From positions 1-64,000 of the forward strand of contig NZ_VJYD01000004.1 in NCBI RefSeq assembly GCF_007341385.1: DNA of 64,000 nucleotides. Reading direction: 5' to 3'. Source of the DNA: Flavobacterium daemonense. GTDB lineage: Bacteria > Bacteroidota > Bacteroidia > Flavobacteriales > Flavobacteriaceae. A model generated the notes under the pieces. That model was not told the DNA's origin. It made no database searches and saw only the letters and a list, made by a program, of their open reading frames with translations. Made by a program: the position numbers and the translations under genes. Positions 46,412-55,832 of the stretch are shown here, one piece after another (within the stretch, counting starts at the first letter, position 1; every line of letters begins with the position of its first letter).

Positions 46412-48235
46412 TCAATTCAAATGTTTATTTACAAAATACATTTTCATTCTGCCTTTATTTTTAACTTCGATTTCGCCGCGATAACTGCAATCGAAATTAT
46501 CTTTTATCAACTCAAACGTGTTTTCGGAGATATTTATTTTTCCGGATTCCGAGTTTGATTCCATTCTTGAGGCAATGTTTACGGCATCTCCCCAAATATC
46601 GTAGGCAAACTTTTTAGTGCCAACAACTCCGGCAACAACAGGTCCCGAATTAATTCCGATTCTGATATTAAAACCAGTTTCATTAAAATCTAAATTTGAT
46701 TTTGAGTCTTCAACAAATTTAAGCATTTCTAAAGCAGCAAGAAGCATTAAATTTGCATGATTATCAGACGGATATGGCAATCCGCCGGCGCACATATATG
46801 AATCGCCAACGGTTTTTATTTTCTCTAAATCGTATTTCTCAATTATTTCATCAAATTTCGAAAAGTAATAATCGACCGTTTTTACTAATTTTTCTGGTGA
46901 TAAATTTTCAGAATAACTGGTAAAACCTTCAAAATCTGTAAACAAAACCGTAACCGATTCAAATTTTTTAGCCAATACTTTTCCGGTTTCTTTTAATTCG
47001 GCAGCCGTTTCTTCTGGCAGAATATTGAGCAATAAAGAATTCGAACGATTTCTTTCATTTTCAATAATTTTGTTGGTTTTGTGCACAAATTTATATCTTC
47101 GGTACAAACCAAAAGCCAGCAAAAGCACCAATACAAAAGAAATTATAGACGAAATAGCTATAATTTTTTGTGTCTTTTTTTGCTGATTCAGTAAATTGAC
47201 TTCAACTTGTTTTTGCGCAATTTCTGCCGTTGTACGAATGTCGGCCATTTTCTGAACCATTTCAATATTATTTACACTGTCGCGATAAACAATGTGATTT
47301 TTAAAATAATAAAGTGATTCTCTGAAATTTCCCGATTTCTGATATAATTCTGAGAGTTTTAAATTTGTATTGCTCAGCTGCTCTTTCAAACCGTATTTCT
47401 GCGCCAAGCTCAAACTTTCTTCGGCATAACCCAATGCTTTTTTCCAATTATTTCGCTTCAAATAAATATCGGACATATAAGTTAGATAGTCCGAAATGGC
47501 GTAATAATCCCCGACTTTTTCAAGAATCGCAATGGCTTCATTTATATTCTTCATCGCCAAATCGTCTTTTCCTTGCTCTGCATAAAGCATTCCGGTATTC
47601 CCTAAATTATAGGCTGTACCAATTAAATAATTAGCCCTCTTAAAAAGAATACCGGACTCTTTATAGTAAGCTAATGCATTTTCATACCTTTTACTTTTCG
47701 AATATTCTTCGCCTGCATTCAATAAGGCAGTGGCTAATGAGATTGTATCGGTAGTTTTTCGTAAAATTGAAATTGCTTGCTTATAGTAAATTTGGGCGTT
47801 GATAGCGTTATCCATAACCGAATATACATCGGCAATCGACATATTTGCGGCACCTTCGCCAGCAGGAAAATCAGCTTGAACTGCAGCATCTTTGCTTTTA
47901 AAATAAGCTTCGAGTGCCGTATTCAAATCGCCCAAAACGCGGTACGAATTTCCTTTTTGCAGATAACCGCGATGCAGATAGAGATAATTCTTTTCTTTTA
48001 TTGATAACCTAATGAGCTCGTTAGCATATTTTAATGATGTTTTGAGATCACTGACTTCGTTGAATGATAAATTTCGCAATAACTCGAGCTTTGCTTCGCC
48101 AGAAACTTTATTCTCCATATAAATTTTCTTCAAGCTGTCGGCTACTTTTTGATTTTGAGCCTCACTAAAAAAAGGCAAAAAACAGACAACAGCGATCAAA
48201 AAACAAACTCTGGCTACTGCGATACTTTTCTTCAA
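46412..48235 (-). CDS. TPR-transmembrane adenylate/guanylate cyclase
   Basis: This 607-residue sensor cyclase begins at TTG (48233-48235), as no ATG gives the signal peptide (MKKSIAVARVCFLIAVVCFL). Six or seven TPR units cover 50-310 in the periplasm, a coiled linker follows, and a transmembrane helix lies at about 358-377. The class III cyclase domain (about 425-600) has metal Asp434 and Asp478 (FTDFEGF, KTVGDSY), Lys474 and Asp546 that favour adenine, and Asn553/Arg557 (VNIASRM). So the enzyme looks active and likely makes cAMP. It is 5 bases after the preceding gene. Confidence 0.9.
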   Translation of the reverse strand: MKKSIAVARVCFLIAVVCFLPFFSEAQNQKVADSLKKIYMENKVSGEAKLELLRNLSFNEVSDLKTSLKYANELIRLSIKEKNYLYLHRGYLQKGNSYRVLGDLNTALEAYFKSKDAAVQADFPAGEGAANMSIADVYSVMDNAINAQIYYKQAISILRKTTDTISLATALLNAGEEYSKSKRYENALAYYKESGILFKRANYLIGTAYNLGNTGMLYAEQGKDDLAMKNINEAIAILEKVGDYYAISDYLTYMSDIYLKRNNWKKALGYAEESLSLAQKYGLKEQLSNTNLKLSELYQKSGNFRESLYYFKNHIVYRDSVNNIEMVQKMADIRTTAEIAQKQVEVNLLNQQKKTQKIIAISSIISFVLVLLLAFGLYRRYKFVHKTNKIIENERNRSNSLLLNILPEETAAELKETGKVLAKKFESVTVLFTDFEGFTSYSENLSPEKLVKTVDYYFSKFDEIIEKYDLEKIKTVGDSYMCAGGLPYPSDNHANLMLLAALEMLKFVEDSKSNLDFNETGFNIRIGINSGPVVAGVVGTKKFAYDIWGDAVNIASRMESNSESGKINISENTFELIKDNFDCSYRGEIEVKNKGRMKMYFVNKHLN

Positions 48236-48240
48236 AATGC

Positions 48241-48693
48241 TTAACTATTTGCTCTTAATTTAGGATCAATCAGGTACTTTTTGACATTCTTTTTGTAGTA
48301 AATGCTGAAATTGATTTTGTAAATATTGTTTGTCTCAGCAATTTCGGCCTGATCTTTAACGGTTGCAACCACTTTGCTGTTTTTCCCACCAGAACCTGTA
48401 ATGGTAATATCGTCATCTAGAAAATAAATGTCAGTCGGGTCATTTAAATCAAAATCATAAACAATACTTTCAATCGCAATATCGTATCCAACATCTTTAG
48501 ATTCTCCAACCCATTCTACATTTTGAGCTATGTAAACATCGCTTATAAAATCAACGATTTTACCTGTTTCGGATTTTCCGTCATTATCATCAGAGAGGGA
48601 GCAATTCTCGTGAATATCATCCTGAGAAGGATTTGCCATATGATAGAGTCTGCTGGCATCAACAGTCAAAACTATCTGCACATTTTTACCCAT
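48241..48693 (-). CDS. Hypothetical protein, possibly AidA/PixA-like
   Basis: This 150-residue protein has no signal peptide. It looks like the AidA/PixA inclusion-body family: an N-terminal VQIVLTVDASRLYHMANPSQDD block, a middle acidic beta-rich segment and a C-terminal YKINFSIYYKKNVKKYLIDPKLRAN block resembling the family's Y-aromatic-DPxI end. The match is by eye only. Its stop is 5 bases before the start of the adenylate cyclase, so the two are translated together, which suggests a linked function. Confidence 0.5.
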   Translation of the reverse strand: MGKNVQIVLTVDASRLYHMANPSQDDIHENCSLSDDNDGKSETGKIVDFISDVYIAQNVEWVGESKDVGYDIAIESIVYDFDLNDPTDIYFLDDDITITGSGGKNSKVVATVKDQAEIAETNNIYKINFSIYYKKNVKKYLIDPKLRANS

Positions 48694-48990
48694 AATTCAA
48701 TCATTTAGAATTAATTAATTTACTTTTTACAGGCCAAAAATTAGTTTAGGACTTCATGATTAACTGGTTGATTTTTAAGGGGTAACATTTTTAATACACT
48801 CAAATTTAGTGATTTTTTTATTTAAAGAATTATAAAATATTCAAGTTGCGCTTTAATCGGATTAAAGTATCGTTTCATCGGATTTTTAGTTAATAAAACA
48901 AGTAAATTCTCTATATTTATAATTACAATTATCTATCTATAAACCAATTACAAGTTTACTTCGAATAAATTTCAGCTAACACAAACGCTC
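48694..48990. other. Divergent promoter region
   Basis: About 300 AT-rich bases between the AidA/PixA-like gene and the YitT gene. It should contain both promoters; a TATATTTAT stretch at about 48914 is a weak -7 candidate. No gene or strong repeat is seen. Confidence 0.4.
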
Positions 48991-49878
48991 ATGAACGTAA
49001 ACAAACACACGATAGATTGGAACGAAATTTTCAACTTTAAAAACATTGCTCTAAATATAATTGGAGTCGCTTTTATCACTCTGGCGCTTAAAGGTTTCAT
49101 GCTTCCAAATAAATTTCTGGACGGTGGCGTAATTGGGATCTCCATTCTTCTTCATGAAATTCTTCATCTTCCGTTTGGTGCATTGGTGCTGGTTTTAAAT
49201 ATTCCGTTTCTTTTTATTGGAAAAAAAATCCTCGGAAATACATTCGCCTTGCAAAGTCTTATTACGTTTGTTCTGATTGCTTTGAGCATTAATTTTGTTC
49301 ATATTGAAGCCGTAACCTCAGATCGATTATTGATCGCTTTATTTGGTGGTTGTTTAATTGGGATTGGAATGGGATTTTGCATCAGAAGCGGTTCAACTGC
49401 CGATGGAATCGAGATTTTAGCTTTGTTGACTACCCGAAAAATCGGTTTAAATGTTTCTGAAGTAATTTTCGGAATCAACAGTTTGTTATTTTTAGCAGCG
49501 GCTTGGTATTTCGGAATTTCCACTGCTTTATATTCTATCGTTACGTATTTTTCAGCGGTAAAATCTTTAGATTATATTTCGCAGGGCGTTGAGCAGTATA
49601 TTTCGCTTCATATAATTTCGGCAAAAAGTGATGAAATAAAAGATTTGATTGCCAATAAATTCCGAAAAGGAATTACCATTATTAAAGGCGAAAGAGGTTA
49701 TTTGCCAGACAGTTTTGATGAAAAATGGGATTGCGATATTATCGTAACTATTGTCACGCGCCTTGAATTGCTTCGAATTAAAGAAGAAATAAGCCAGCTT
49801 GATGCTCACGCATTTATGTACATCCAATATATAAAAGATGCAAGCGGCGGAATTCTAAGATTAAAACCAAAACATTAA
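48991..49878 (+). CDS. YitT family membrane protein
   Basis: This 295-residue protein has five or six N-terminal helices (DUF161, about 15-215; motifs GGVIGISILLHEILHLPFG, GIGMGFCIRSGSTADG and YSIVTYFSAVKSLDYI) and a soluble C-terminal DUF2179 domain (ISAKSDEIKDLI, GITIIKGERGYLPD, ISQLDAHAFMYI). The function of the family is unknown; a ligand-binding or transport role is suspected. It is a single gene followed by an 8-base tandem repeat. Confidence 0.92.
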   Translation: MNVNKHTIDWNEIFNFKNIALNIIGVAFITLALKGFMLPNKFLDGGVIGISILLHEILHLPFGALVLVLNIPFLFIGKKILGNTFALQSLITFVLIALSINFVHIEAVTSDRLLIALFGGCLIGIGMGFCIRSGSTADGIEILALLTTRKIGLNVSEVIFGINSLLFLAAAWYFGISTALYSIVTYFSAVKSLDYISQGVEQYISLHIISAKSDEIKDLIANKFRKGITIIKGERGYLPDSFDEKWDCDIIVTIVTRLELLRIKEEISQLDAHAFMYIQYIKDASGGILRLKPKH

Positions 49879-49891
49879 ATCTTTAAATTCT

Positions 49892-49971
49892 TCAATCTTT
49901 CAATCTTTCAATCATTCAATCATTCAATCTTTCAATCTTTCAATCTTTCAATCATTCAATCATTCAATCTT
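49892..49971. repeat. Eight-base tandem repeat with a 40-base super-period
   Basis: Ten units of TCAATCTT or TCAATCAT lie head to tail. The order (TT, TT, AT, AT, TT) is repeated exactly, so the tract is two identical 40-base copies of a 5-unit block. It lies between the YitT stop and gcvT. Confidence 0.95.
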
Positions 49972-50098
49972 TTAAATCCATTCCAAAGCTAGAGTATCAC
50001 AAGAATTACCCCTAAATAATTGCGAAATTTATAATTTAGACTATAAAAATTCGATATTTTTTGAATAAATTTGCGACTCAATTTTATAAAACAACACA

Positions 50099-51181
50099 AT
50101 GAAAAATACTGCGCTTACGCACATACATGAAGGTTTAGGAGCAAAAATGCTTCCTTTTGCTGGTTATAACATGCCTATTACTTATGAAGGAGTTAATGCT
50201 GAACACGAAACGGTTCGTAACAGCGTGGGCGTTTTTGACGTTTCGCACATGGGCGAATTTTTATTGACGGGTCCAAATGCTTTGGCTTTGATTCAAAAAG
50301 TAACTTCAAATGATGCATCAGTTTTAACGATTGGAAGAGCGCAATATTCTTGTCTTCCTAATAATGAAGGCGGTATTGTTGATGATTTGATCATTTATAA
50401 AATGAAAGATGAAGAATATTTACTTGTTGTAAATGCTTCGAATATTGAAAAAGACTGGAACTGGATTTCATCTCATAATGATTTAGGAGTTGAAATGAAG
50501 AATCTTTCTGATGATTACTCTTTATTGGCAATTCAAGGACCAAAAGCAGTTGAAGCTATGCAATCTTTATCGTCTATAGATTTGTCTGCAATTGCATATT
50601 ACCATTTTGAAGTGGCTGATTTTGCTGGTTTCAATGATGTAATTATCTCTGCAACTGGCTATACTGGTTCTGGCGGATTTGAGATTTATTGCAAAAACGC
50701 TGATGCTGAAGCAATTTGGAACAAAGTTTTTGAAGCTGGAGAAGCTTTCGGAATCAAGCCAATCGGACTTGCAGCACGCGATACTTTACGTTTAGAAATG
50801 GGATTCTGCTTATACGGAAACGATATCAACGACACGACTTCTCCTCTTGAAGCTGGTTTAGGATGGATTACTAAATTCACTAAGGATTTTACTAATTCTG
50901 AGAACCTGAAAAAACAAAAAGAAGAAGGCGTTTCTAGAAAACTAGTTGCTTTTGAAATGCAAGAGCGTGCAGTGCCAAGACACGATTATGAAATTGTTGA
51001 CGGTTCTGGAGCTGTAATCGGGATTGTGACTTCTGGAACAATGTCGCCTTCTATGAATAAAGGAATTGGTTTAGGATACGTGACAGTTGCAAACAGCGCT
51101 GTTGATAGTGATATTTTTATCAGAATCAGAAAAAATGACGTTCCTGCAAAAGTGGTAAAACTGCCTTTTTACAAGAAATAG
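50099..51181 (+). CDS. gcvT: Glycine cleavage system T protein (aminomethyltransferase)
   Basis: GcvT transfers the methylene group from the aminomethyl arm of GcvH to tetrahydrofolate. The 360-residue length is normal. Landmarks are [30 protein letters not shown] (about 42-57), ALQGPKA-like [43 protein letters not shown] and [19 protein letters not shown] (folate-site region). A TAAATTTG -7-like box lies at 50066-50073. gcvH and gcvP are not in the window. No glycine riboswitch was recognised upstream. Confidence 0.97.
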   Translation: MKNTALTHIHEGLGAKMLPFAGYNMPITYEGVNAEHETVRNSVGVFDVSHMGEFLLTGPNALALIQKVTSNDASVLTIGRAQYSCLPNNEGGIVDDLIIYKMKDEEYLLVVNASNIEKDWNWISSHNDLGVEMKNLSDDYSLLAIQGPKAVEAMQSLSSIDLSAIAYYHFEVADFAGFNDVIISATGYTGSGGFEIYCKNADAEAIWNKVFEAGEAFGIKPIGLAARDTLRLEMGFCLYGNDINDTTSPLEAGLGWITKFTKDFTNSENLKKQKEEGVSRKLVAFEMQERAVPRHDYEIVDGSGAVIGIVTSGTMSPSMNKGIGLGYVTVANSAVDSDIFIRIRKNDVPAKVVKLPFYKK

Positions 51182-51189
51182 TTTTCAAT

Positions 51190-51312
51190 AAGTCTTAAAG
51201 TTTTAAAGTCTTAAAGTCATAAAGTTGAAATACAAAACTTTTAGACTTTTGACTTTCGACTTAAAAAAAATCTGAAATGCATTACAGTTTTAAAATTGTA
51301 ATGCATTTTTTT
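51190..51312 (+). terminator. 'ttaaagtc' repeat and terminator after gcvT
   Basis: A tract of ttaaagtcttaaagtc copies and complementary acttttgacttt copies (51190-51262) precedes a classical terminator: AAATGCATTACA (51275-51286) pairs with TGTAATGCATTT (51297-51308) and ends in T residues (51306-51312). The rest of the gap to 51477 holds nothing recognisable. Confidence 0.85.
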
Positions 51313-51492
51313 ATTTCCAAAAACGCACTTTTTTTGAAATAATAAATAGTGTTTTTCCATTTTTCAGCTGGCATTTTTCTCATTTGATGTCATTCATAGA
51401 TAAAATCATTTCGTTGTCGATATTCTGCGGAAATTACTGTCTTTTATCAAAAAAATACCGTAATTTTAATGTAACTGATGATTTACAGATCT

Positions 51493-53523
51493 ATGAAAAA
51501 CCTATTATTAGTATTTCTGCTGACTTCAACTGTTCTATTTGGTCAAAATAGTACTCAGACGTGCCAGATTTTAAACAAAATCAATGCCCTTATTCAATCC
51601 GAACACATTCGGCCAAAACCTGTAGACGACAGTTTATCTGTGTTTGTTTTTGATAATCTGATCAATGAATTAGATCCTTCCAGAAACATTTTCTTTAAGA
51701 CCGAATATGACGAAATGTCTACTAAATACCGCAAAAATCTTGATGATTTAATCTTGAGCAATGACTGCAGTTTTCTTGATGACATTACTTCAAAATATAA
51801 AACGGGACTTTTGAGAACTAAAGCGGTTTTAGAAAAAATTCAGGCAGAAAAAATTGATTACACAACAAAAGACACTATTCGTTTCTACAAAAAAGCCTTT
51901 CCTTTTTATCTTAAAAAAGAAGATCTTGAAAAAGTTTGGCGTAAAAAACTGCGCTATCAAATTTTAGACGATATAGCCGAAACAAGCGACAATTTGGATT
52001 CGATTAAAGCAAACTTTACCTCAATTGAAGCATCAGCAAAGCGTGTGATTTTATCAAATGAAATTTGCAGAATCAATACACTTTTAGAAACTAAACTTAA
52101 ACAGGAAGAAAATCTATACAACTATTTTTGCACGTATTTCGATCCGCATACGGCTTATTTCAGCGATGATTCTAAAACCAGTTTTGTAGCTTCATTGTCT
52201 AAAGAGCATCTTTCACTAGGAATGAGCGTTAATCTGAATGAAAAAAACGAAATAATTATAGCCGAAATTGACCCAAATGGCCCGGCCTATCAAACCGGAC
52301 TTATTAAAAAAGGTGATCAGATTATTTCGATCTCAAACCAAAAAGAAACCTTGAAAGTTTCCTGTGCTTCATTGGAATCAATTTCGAGCATGATTTTATC
52401 AGAATCGAATAAAAGCATTACGCTTACGCTGAAAAGAAACTCAGGAAAAAGCTTTGATGTTTTTATCGAAAAACAAGTTATGAAAGATGAAGACAATTCG
52501 GTTTTCAGCTTCATAATTGGAAAAGACAGTAAAATTGGCTACATCAAAATTCCGAGTTTTTATGCTGATTTAGATGAAAACAACAGAAAAGGCTGTGCCG
52601 ATGATGTTGCACGAGAAATAATGAAACTCGAAAGAGACAATATAAAAGGATTGGTTATTGACTTGATTGACAACGGTGGCGGTTCTATGGAAGAAGCCAT
52701 AAAATTAGCCGGAATGTTTATTGATTACGGCCCGATTTCGATTGTAATAGACAACAAAAAAGAAAAATCTGTGATAAATGATCCTTATAAAGGCTTAATT
52801 TATAAAGGACCAATTGTAGTTTTGGTAAACAGTAATACGGCATCGGCAAGTGAATTTTTCGCTTCGATAATGCAAGATTATAATCGAGCGCTTTTAATGG
52901 GAAGTACTACTTTAGGAAAAGCAACCATGCAGACAATCCTTTCGCTTGACGAACAAAAAAATACCGACTTTTTGAAAATTACAATTAATAAATTTTACCG
53001 CGTTACAGGTAAAAGCCATCAATATGTGGGCGTGACTCCTGATGTGGTACTTCCGGAATTTTATGAGGATGTTTATCAAAAAGAAAGTGATTTCCCTACT
53101 GCGATCAAAAATGACAGCATTGCGCCATTTTTAAAATACAGACCGTATGAAAAACGTGCTCTAATCGATAAACTAGCCAAAAATTCTGCCGCAAGATTGG
53201 CTGACAATTACTATTTTAACGACATCAAAAAAATAAATCAAAAAATTGACAACATCGTAAACACGCCAAAAGCCGAACTTCCAATGACACTAGACGCTGT
53301 TTTCAAACAAAAAAAACTGGTGAATTCGCTTTGGAAAGAAATCAATACTTTCAACGATGAGAATAATCCGCTGGATGTTTACAACTCAACTGTAAATCAG
53401 TTTTTACTTGGCGTTTATCCAAACGACAAAACGGTAAATCAATACCAAATCGATAATCTAAAAACTAATCCGTACTTGAACGAAGCCGTAAATGTTATCA
53501 ATGAATTTAATGGCTCAAAATAG
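51493..53523 (+). CDS. S41 C-terminal processing protease (PDZ)
   Basis: Start taken at the ATG at 51493 (676 residues), because it starts a clean signal peptide (MKNLLLVFLLTSTVLFGQN); 51478 would add MIYRS. An N-terminal helical domain (about 20-235) carries LDPSRNIFF, typical of tail-specific proteases. The PDZ domain has SLGMSVNLNEKNEIIIAEID and GPAYQTGLIKKGDQIISI. The catalytic core is NSNTASASEFFASIMQDY (nucleophile Ser) with STTLGKATMQT (Lys). It trims periplasmic proteins. Single gene. Confidence 0.92.
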   Translation: MKNLLLVFLLTSTVLFGQNSTQTCQILNKINALIQSEHIRPKPVDDSLSVFVFDNLINELDPSRNIFFKTEYDEMSTKYRKNLDDLILSNDCSFLDDITSKYKTGLLRTKAVLEKIQAEKIDYTTKDTIRFYKKAFPFYLKKEDLEKVWRKKLRYQILDDIAETSDNLDSIKANFTSIEASAKRVILSNEICRINTLLETKLKQEENLYNYFCTYFDPHTAYFSDDSKTSFVASLSKEHLSLGMSVNLNEKNEIIIAEIDPNGPAYQTGLIKKGDQIISISNQKETLKVSCASLESISSMILSESNKSITLTLKRNSGKSFDVFIEKQVMKDEDNSVFSFIIGKDSKIGYIKIPSFYADLDENNRKGCADDVAREIMKLERDNIKGLVIDLIDNGGGSMEEAIKLAGMFIDYGPISIVIDNKKEKSVINDPYKGLIYKGPIVVLVNSNTASASEFFASIMQDYNRALLMGSTTLGKATMQTILSLDEQKNTDFLKITINKFYRVTGKSHQYVGVTPDVVLPEFYEDVYQKESDFPTAIKNDSIAPFLKYRPYEKRALIDKLAKNSAARLADNYYFNDIKKINQKIDNIVNTPKAELPMTLDAVFKQKKLVNSLWKEINTFNDENNPLDVYNSTVNQFLLGVYPNDKTVNQYQIDNLKTNPYLNEAVNVINEFNGSK

Positions 53524-53560
53524 ATTTTTTGTTTTAGGTTTCAGGTTTCAGGTTTGAAGT

Positions 53561-53679
53561 TTAACCGCAAAGCACGCTAAGTTTACGCAAAGTTCGCAAA
53601 GATTTTATACAAAGCTTTGCGAACTTTGCGTTTATAGGCGCAATCTCAAACAAAAAAACTTTGCGTGCTTTGCGGTTAA
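53561..53679. repeat. 'ctttgcg' inverted repeat
   Basis: The outer perfect 17-base arms TTAACCGCAAAGCACGC (53561-53577) and 53663-53679 match the outer arms of the element at 45242. Inner arms ACGCAAAGTTCGCAAAG and CTTTGCGAACTTTGCGT add a second hairpin. It fills much of the gap between the S41 protease and yebC. Confidence 0.92.
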
Positions 53680-53733
53680 TTCAACACAAGCCATTCAACC
53701 TTAAACTTCAAACAAAAAAAGAACTGCATTGTT

Positions 53734-53764
53734 TTTGGAAAAATAAGGAATAACCGTATTTTTG
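53734..53764 (+). promoter_or_regulatory. Bacteroidota-type promoter of yebC
   Basis: TTTG (53734-53737), 19 bases, then TATTTTTG (53757-53764) match the TTTG / TAnnTTTG consensus without error. The start codon is 23 bases downstream. Confidence 0.85.
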
Positions 53765-53787
53765 CATCACAAAACTAAAAATTAGAA

Positions 53788-54501
53788 ATGGGAAGAGCGT
53801 TCGAATTTAGAAAAGGAAGAAAAATGAAACGTTGGTCAGCAATGGCCAAAACATTTACCAGAATTGGTAAAGATATCGTTATGGCTGTTAAAGAAGGCGG
53901 ACCAAACCCAGACGCCAATTCTAGATTGAGAGCTGTAATACAAAATGCGAAAGCGGCCAACATGCCGAAAGACAATGTGGAGCGCGCTATTAAAAATGCA
54001 AGCAATAAAGATACTGCCAACTATAAAGAAATTTTGTTTGAAGGATATGCGCCTCACGGAATTGCAATTTTGATTGAAACTGCTTCTGACAACAATAACA
54101 GAACAGTTGCAAACATTAGAAGCTACTTCAACAAATGCAACGGAACAATGGGAACTCAAGGTTCTGTTGAATTTATGTTTGATCATACTTGCAACTTCAG
54201 AATCGCTAATAACGGTCTTGATGCTGAAGAATTGGAATTAGAATTAATTGATTTTGGTGCTGAAGAAGTTTTTGAAGATGAAGACGGAATCTTGATCTAT
54301 GCTCCTTTTGGAAGTTTTGGTGCTTTACAGAAAGAATTAGAAAACAGAGGTCTTGAAATCTTATCTTCTGGTTTTGAACGTATTCCGCAAATCACAAAAG
54401 AATTAACTGAAGCTCAAATCGCTGACGTTGAAAAATTAATCGAGAAAATCGAAGAAGATGATGACGTCATGAACGTTTATCATACAATGAAAGAAGAATA
54501 A
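53788..54501 (+). CDS. yebC: YebC/PmpR family transcriptional or translation regulator
   Basis: This 237-residue protein has the YebC/PmpR three-domain pattern: GRAFEFRKGRKMKRWSAMAK (about 2-21), GGPNPDANSRLRAVIQNAKAANMPKDNVERAIKNA (30-64) and FEGYAPHGIAILIETASDNNNRT (80-102). The family was named as DNA-binding regulators; recent work links YebC proteins to translation of proline stretches. The protein has its own promoter and terminator. Confidence 0.96.
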   Translation: MGRAFEFRKGRKMKRWSAMAKTFTRIGKDIVMAVKEGGPNPDANSRLRAVIQNAKAANMPKDNVERAIKNASNKDTANYKEILFEGYAPHGIAILIETASDNNNRTVANIRSYFNKCNGTMGTQGSVEFMFDHTCNFRIANNGLDAEELELELIDFGAEEVFEDEDGILIYAPFGSFGALQKELENRGLEILSSGFERIPQITKELTEAQIADVEKLIEKIEEDDDVMNVYHTMKEE

Positions 54502-54524
54502 TATTCTAAAAAATACTGAAATAG

Positions 54525-54551
54525 AGCCTTAGATTTTTCTAAGGCTTTTTT
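54525..54551 (+). terminator. Terminator after yebC
   Basis: AGCCTTAG pairs perfectly with CTAAGGCT around an ATTTTT loop and runs into T residues. Confidence 0.93.
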
Positions 54552-54643
54552 GTTTGTAATGGTTTTAAACTAAGAGCAAAATAGTCAGAAAAATATATTT
54601 ACTATTATATTTGCCAAACCTCAAACAAAAATTAAAATAAAAA

Positions 54644-54853
54644 ATGCAAACATCAAAATACACCAAAATAGCAGTCGTTGTACTGGTCCTTTTGTTTTTA
54701 GCTTTAAGCGTAATCAGCTGTAGTACTTATGTACATACGAGCGCTCCTGCACCAGCACCAACAACAAAAAAAGTGCCACCAGGACAAGCTAAAAAAATGT
54801 CAGGAAGCCAAAGTGCAAAAGCATACGCTCCAGGACAACAAAAGAAAAACTAA
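54644..54853 (+). CDS. Small lipoprotein with PPGQAKK motif
   Basis: This 69-residue protein has a signal-anchor-like helix (about 8-26) ending VISC, which is a lipobox with Cys at 26. After a Pro/Ala-rich stretch it carries VPPGQAKKMSGSQSAKAYAPGQQKK. Proteins with this PPGQAKK...APGQ motif are common in flavobacteria and are sometimes labelled 'quinol oxidase subunit 4', which nothing here supports. The function is unknown. A TATATTTG box at 54606-54613 precedes it. Confidence 0.75.
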   Translation: MQTSKYTKIAVVVLVLLFLALSVISCSTYVHTSAPAPAPTTKKVPPGQAKKMSGSQSAKAYAPGQQKKN

Positions 54854-54892
54854 AAAAAAAGCCTTCTGAGATATAATTCAGAAGGCTTTTTT
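54852..54892. terminator. Bidirectional terminator
   Basis: A run plus GCCTTCTGA pairs with TCAGAAGGC plus T run around an eight-base loop, between the convergent small lipoprotein gene and LamG gene 1. Confidence 0.95.
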
Positions 54893-54926
54893 ACATAAAT
54901 AGCGAAAAATTTATGACTAAATAAAA

Positions 54927-55832
54927 CTATTTTTTCGAAGGATTTTTAGTTACTTTAAGCAAATACGTTCCTTCTGGCAAATCAGTAATGCTAGAAGCGT
55001 TTCCAGTTATTTTTTTCCCTTGCGAAAAAACTTCAATGGTTTTCGATTCTCCACTGTTTTCAGCCGAAGTTGGTGTATTAGAAGTTGGTGTTTTTGCTGG
55101 AACGGCAGTCTTTGCAGGAGCATCAGCTACTTTTTTTGCCGTACTAGAAGCTGAAGTCGCTACAGCCATAGATGCTGGTTTAGAACTCATAAAAGCATCT
55201 TTAACTTGCTCGTCGGTCATTGCAACATTATAAATTTTAAGATCGTCTATATCGGCATTAAGAACAGTTGTAGTATTTATTTGTCCTAATCTAAGAATAT
55301 ATCCTTTTGTAGCACGAATAATTCCCGTTGCCGATTTTAATAATTCTCCGTTTCTATATATTTTAGATATAGTGCCGTCATACGTAATATTGTATTGATA
55401 CCAAACTTCTTTTTGAAGAGGAACAGAAGCAATTAAATTATTAGCGTCTCCCCAACCCACAAGGCTCAAATCGGAATTTCCAGAAGTTGTAGGTTGCTGC
55501 AATAATCCAAAAAACTGCCCATTGACAGCCGTACCGTAACCAAAAATATAATTTGCGGAAGCAACAGTATTGAATTTCACCCAAAAAGAAATTGATCTAG
55601 GCTTATTTTCCTGCGGAAGATCCCCCACTACTCCCTGCAATACTTTATTGGTAATCCTTTGTGCTGCTTTTGGCGTTCCCATTCTGTCGTTTACAAAATT
55701 AGGAGCTCCCAATAGTGTGATCGTATTATCAGCACTGCTTAAAGTACCATTGAAATTAAATTCCTGTACAGGATTTTGGGCATTAGAATTTAAAAAAGCT
55801 ACAAACAGTAATGTAAGTAATAATTTTTTCAT
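54927..55832 (-). CDS. LamG-like domain protein 1 (exported)
   Basis: This 301-residue protein has a signal peptide (MKKLLLTLLFVAFLNSNAQ). Residues 22-205 form a concanavalin A-like/LamG domain: QEFNFNGTLSSADNTITL, RSISFWVKFNTV and DIDDLKIYNVAMTDEQV (typical for the fold's last strands). A Lys/Ala/Ser/Thr-rich linker follows. The final 40 residues (EVFSQGKKI-DLPEGTYLLKVTKNPSKK) resemble the end of a type IX secretion sorting domain. It is a close paralogue of the next gene. It probably binds carbohydrate at the surface; the ligand is unknown. Confidence 0.8.
   Translation of the reverse strand: MKKLLLTLLFVAFLNSNAQNPVQEFNFNGTLSSADNTITLLGAPNFVNDRMGTPKAAQRITNKVLQGVVGDLPQENKPRSISFWVKFNTVASANYIFGYGTAVNGQFFGLLQQPTTSGNSDLSLVGWGDANNLIASVPLQKEVWYQYNITYDGTISKIYRNGELLKSATGIIRATKGYILRLGQINTTTVLNADIDDLKIYNVAMTDEQVKDAFMSSKPASMAVATSASSTAKKVADAPAKTAVPAKTPTSNTPTSAENSGESKTIEVFSQGKKITGNASSITDLPEGTYLLKVTKNPSKK

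Noticed and set aside
49892-49971. Tandem repeat could be taken for a CRISPR array.
   Set aside because: There are no unique spacers, units are only 8 bases and are contiguous; no cas genes lie near.
50000-50098. Glycine riboswitch upstream of gcvT.
   Set aside because: The 5' region has no conserved glycine-aptamer features and is short before the start codon.
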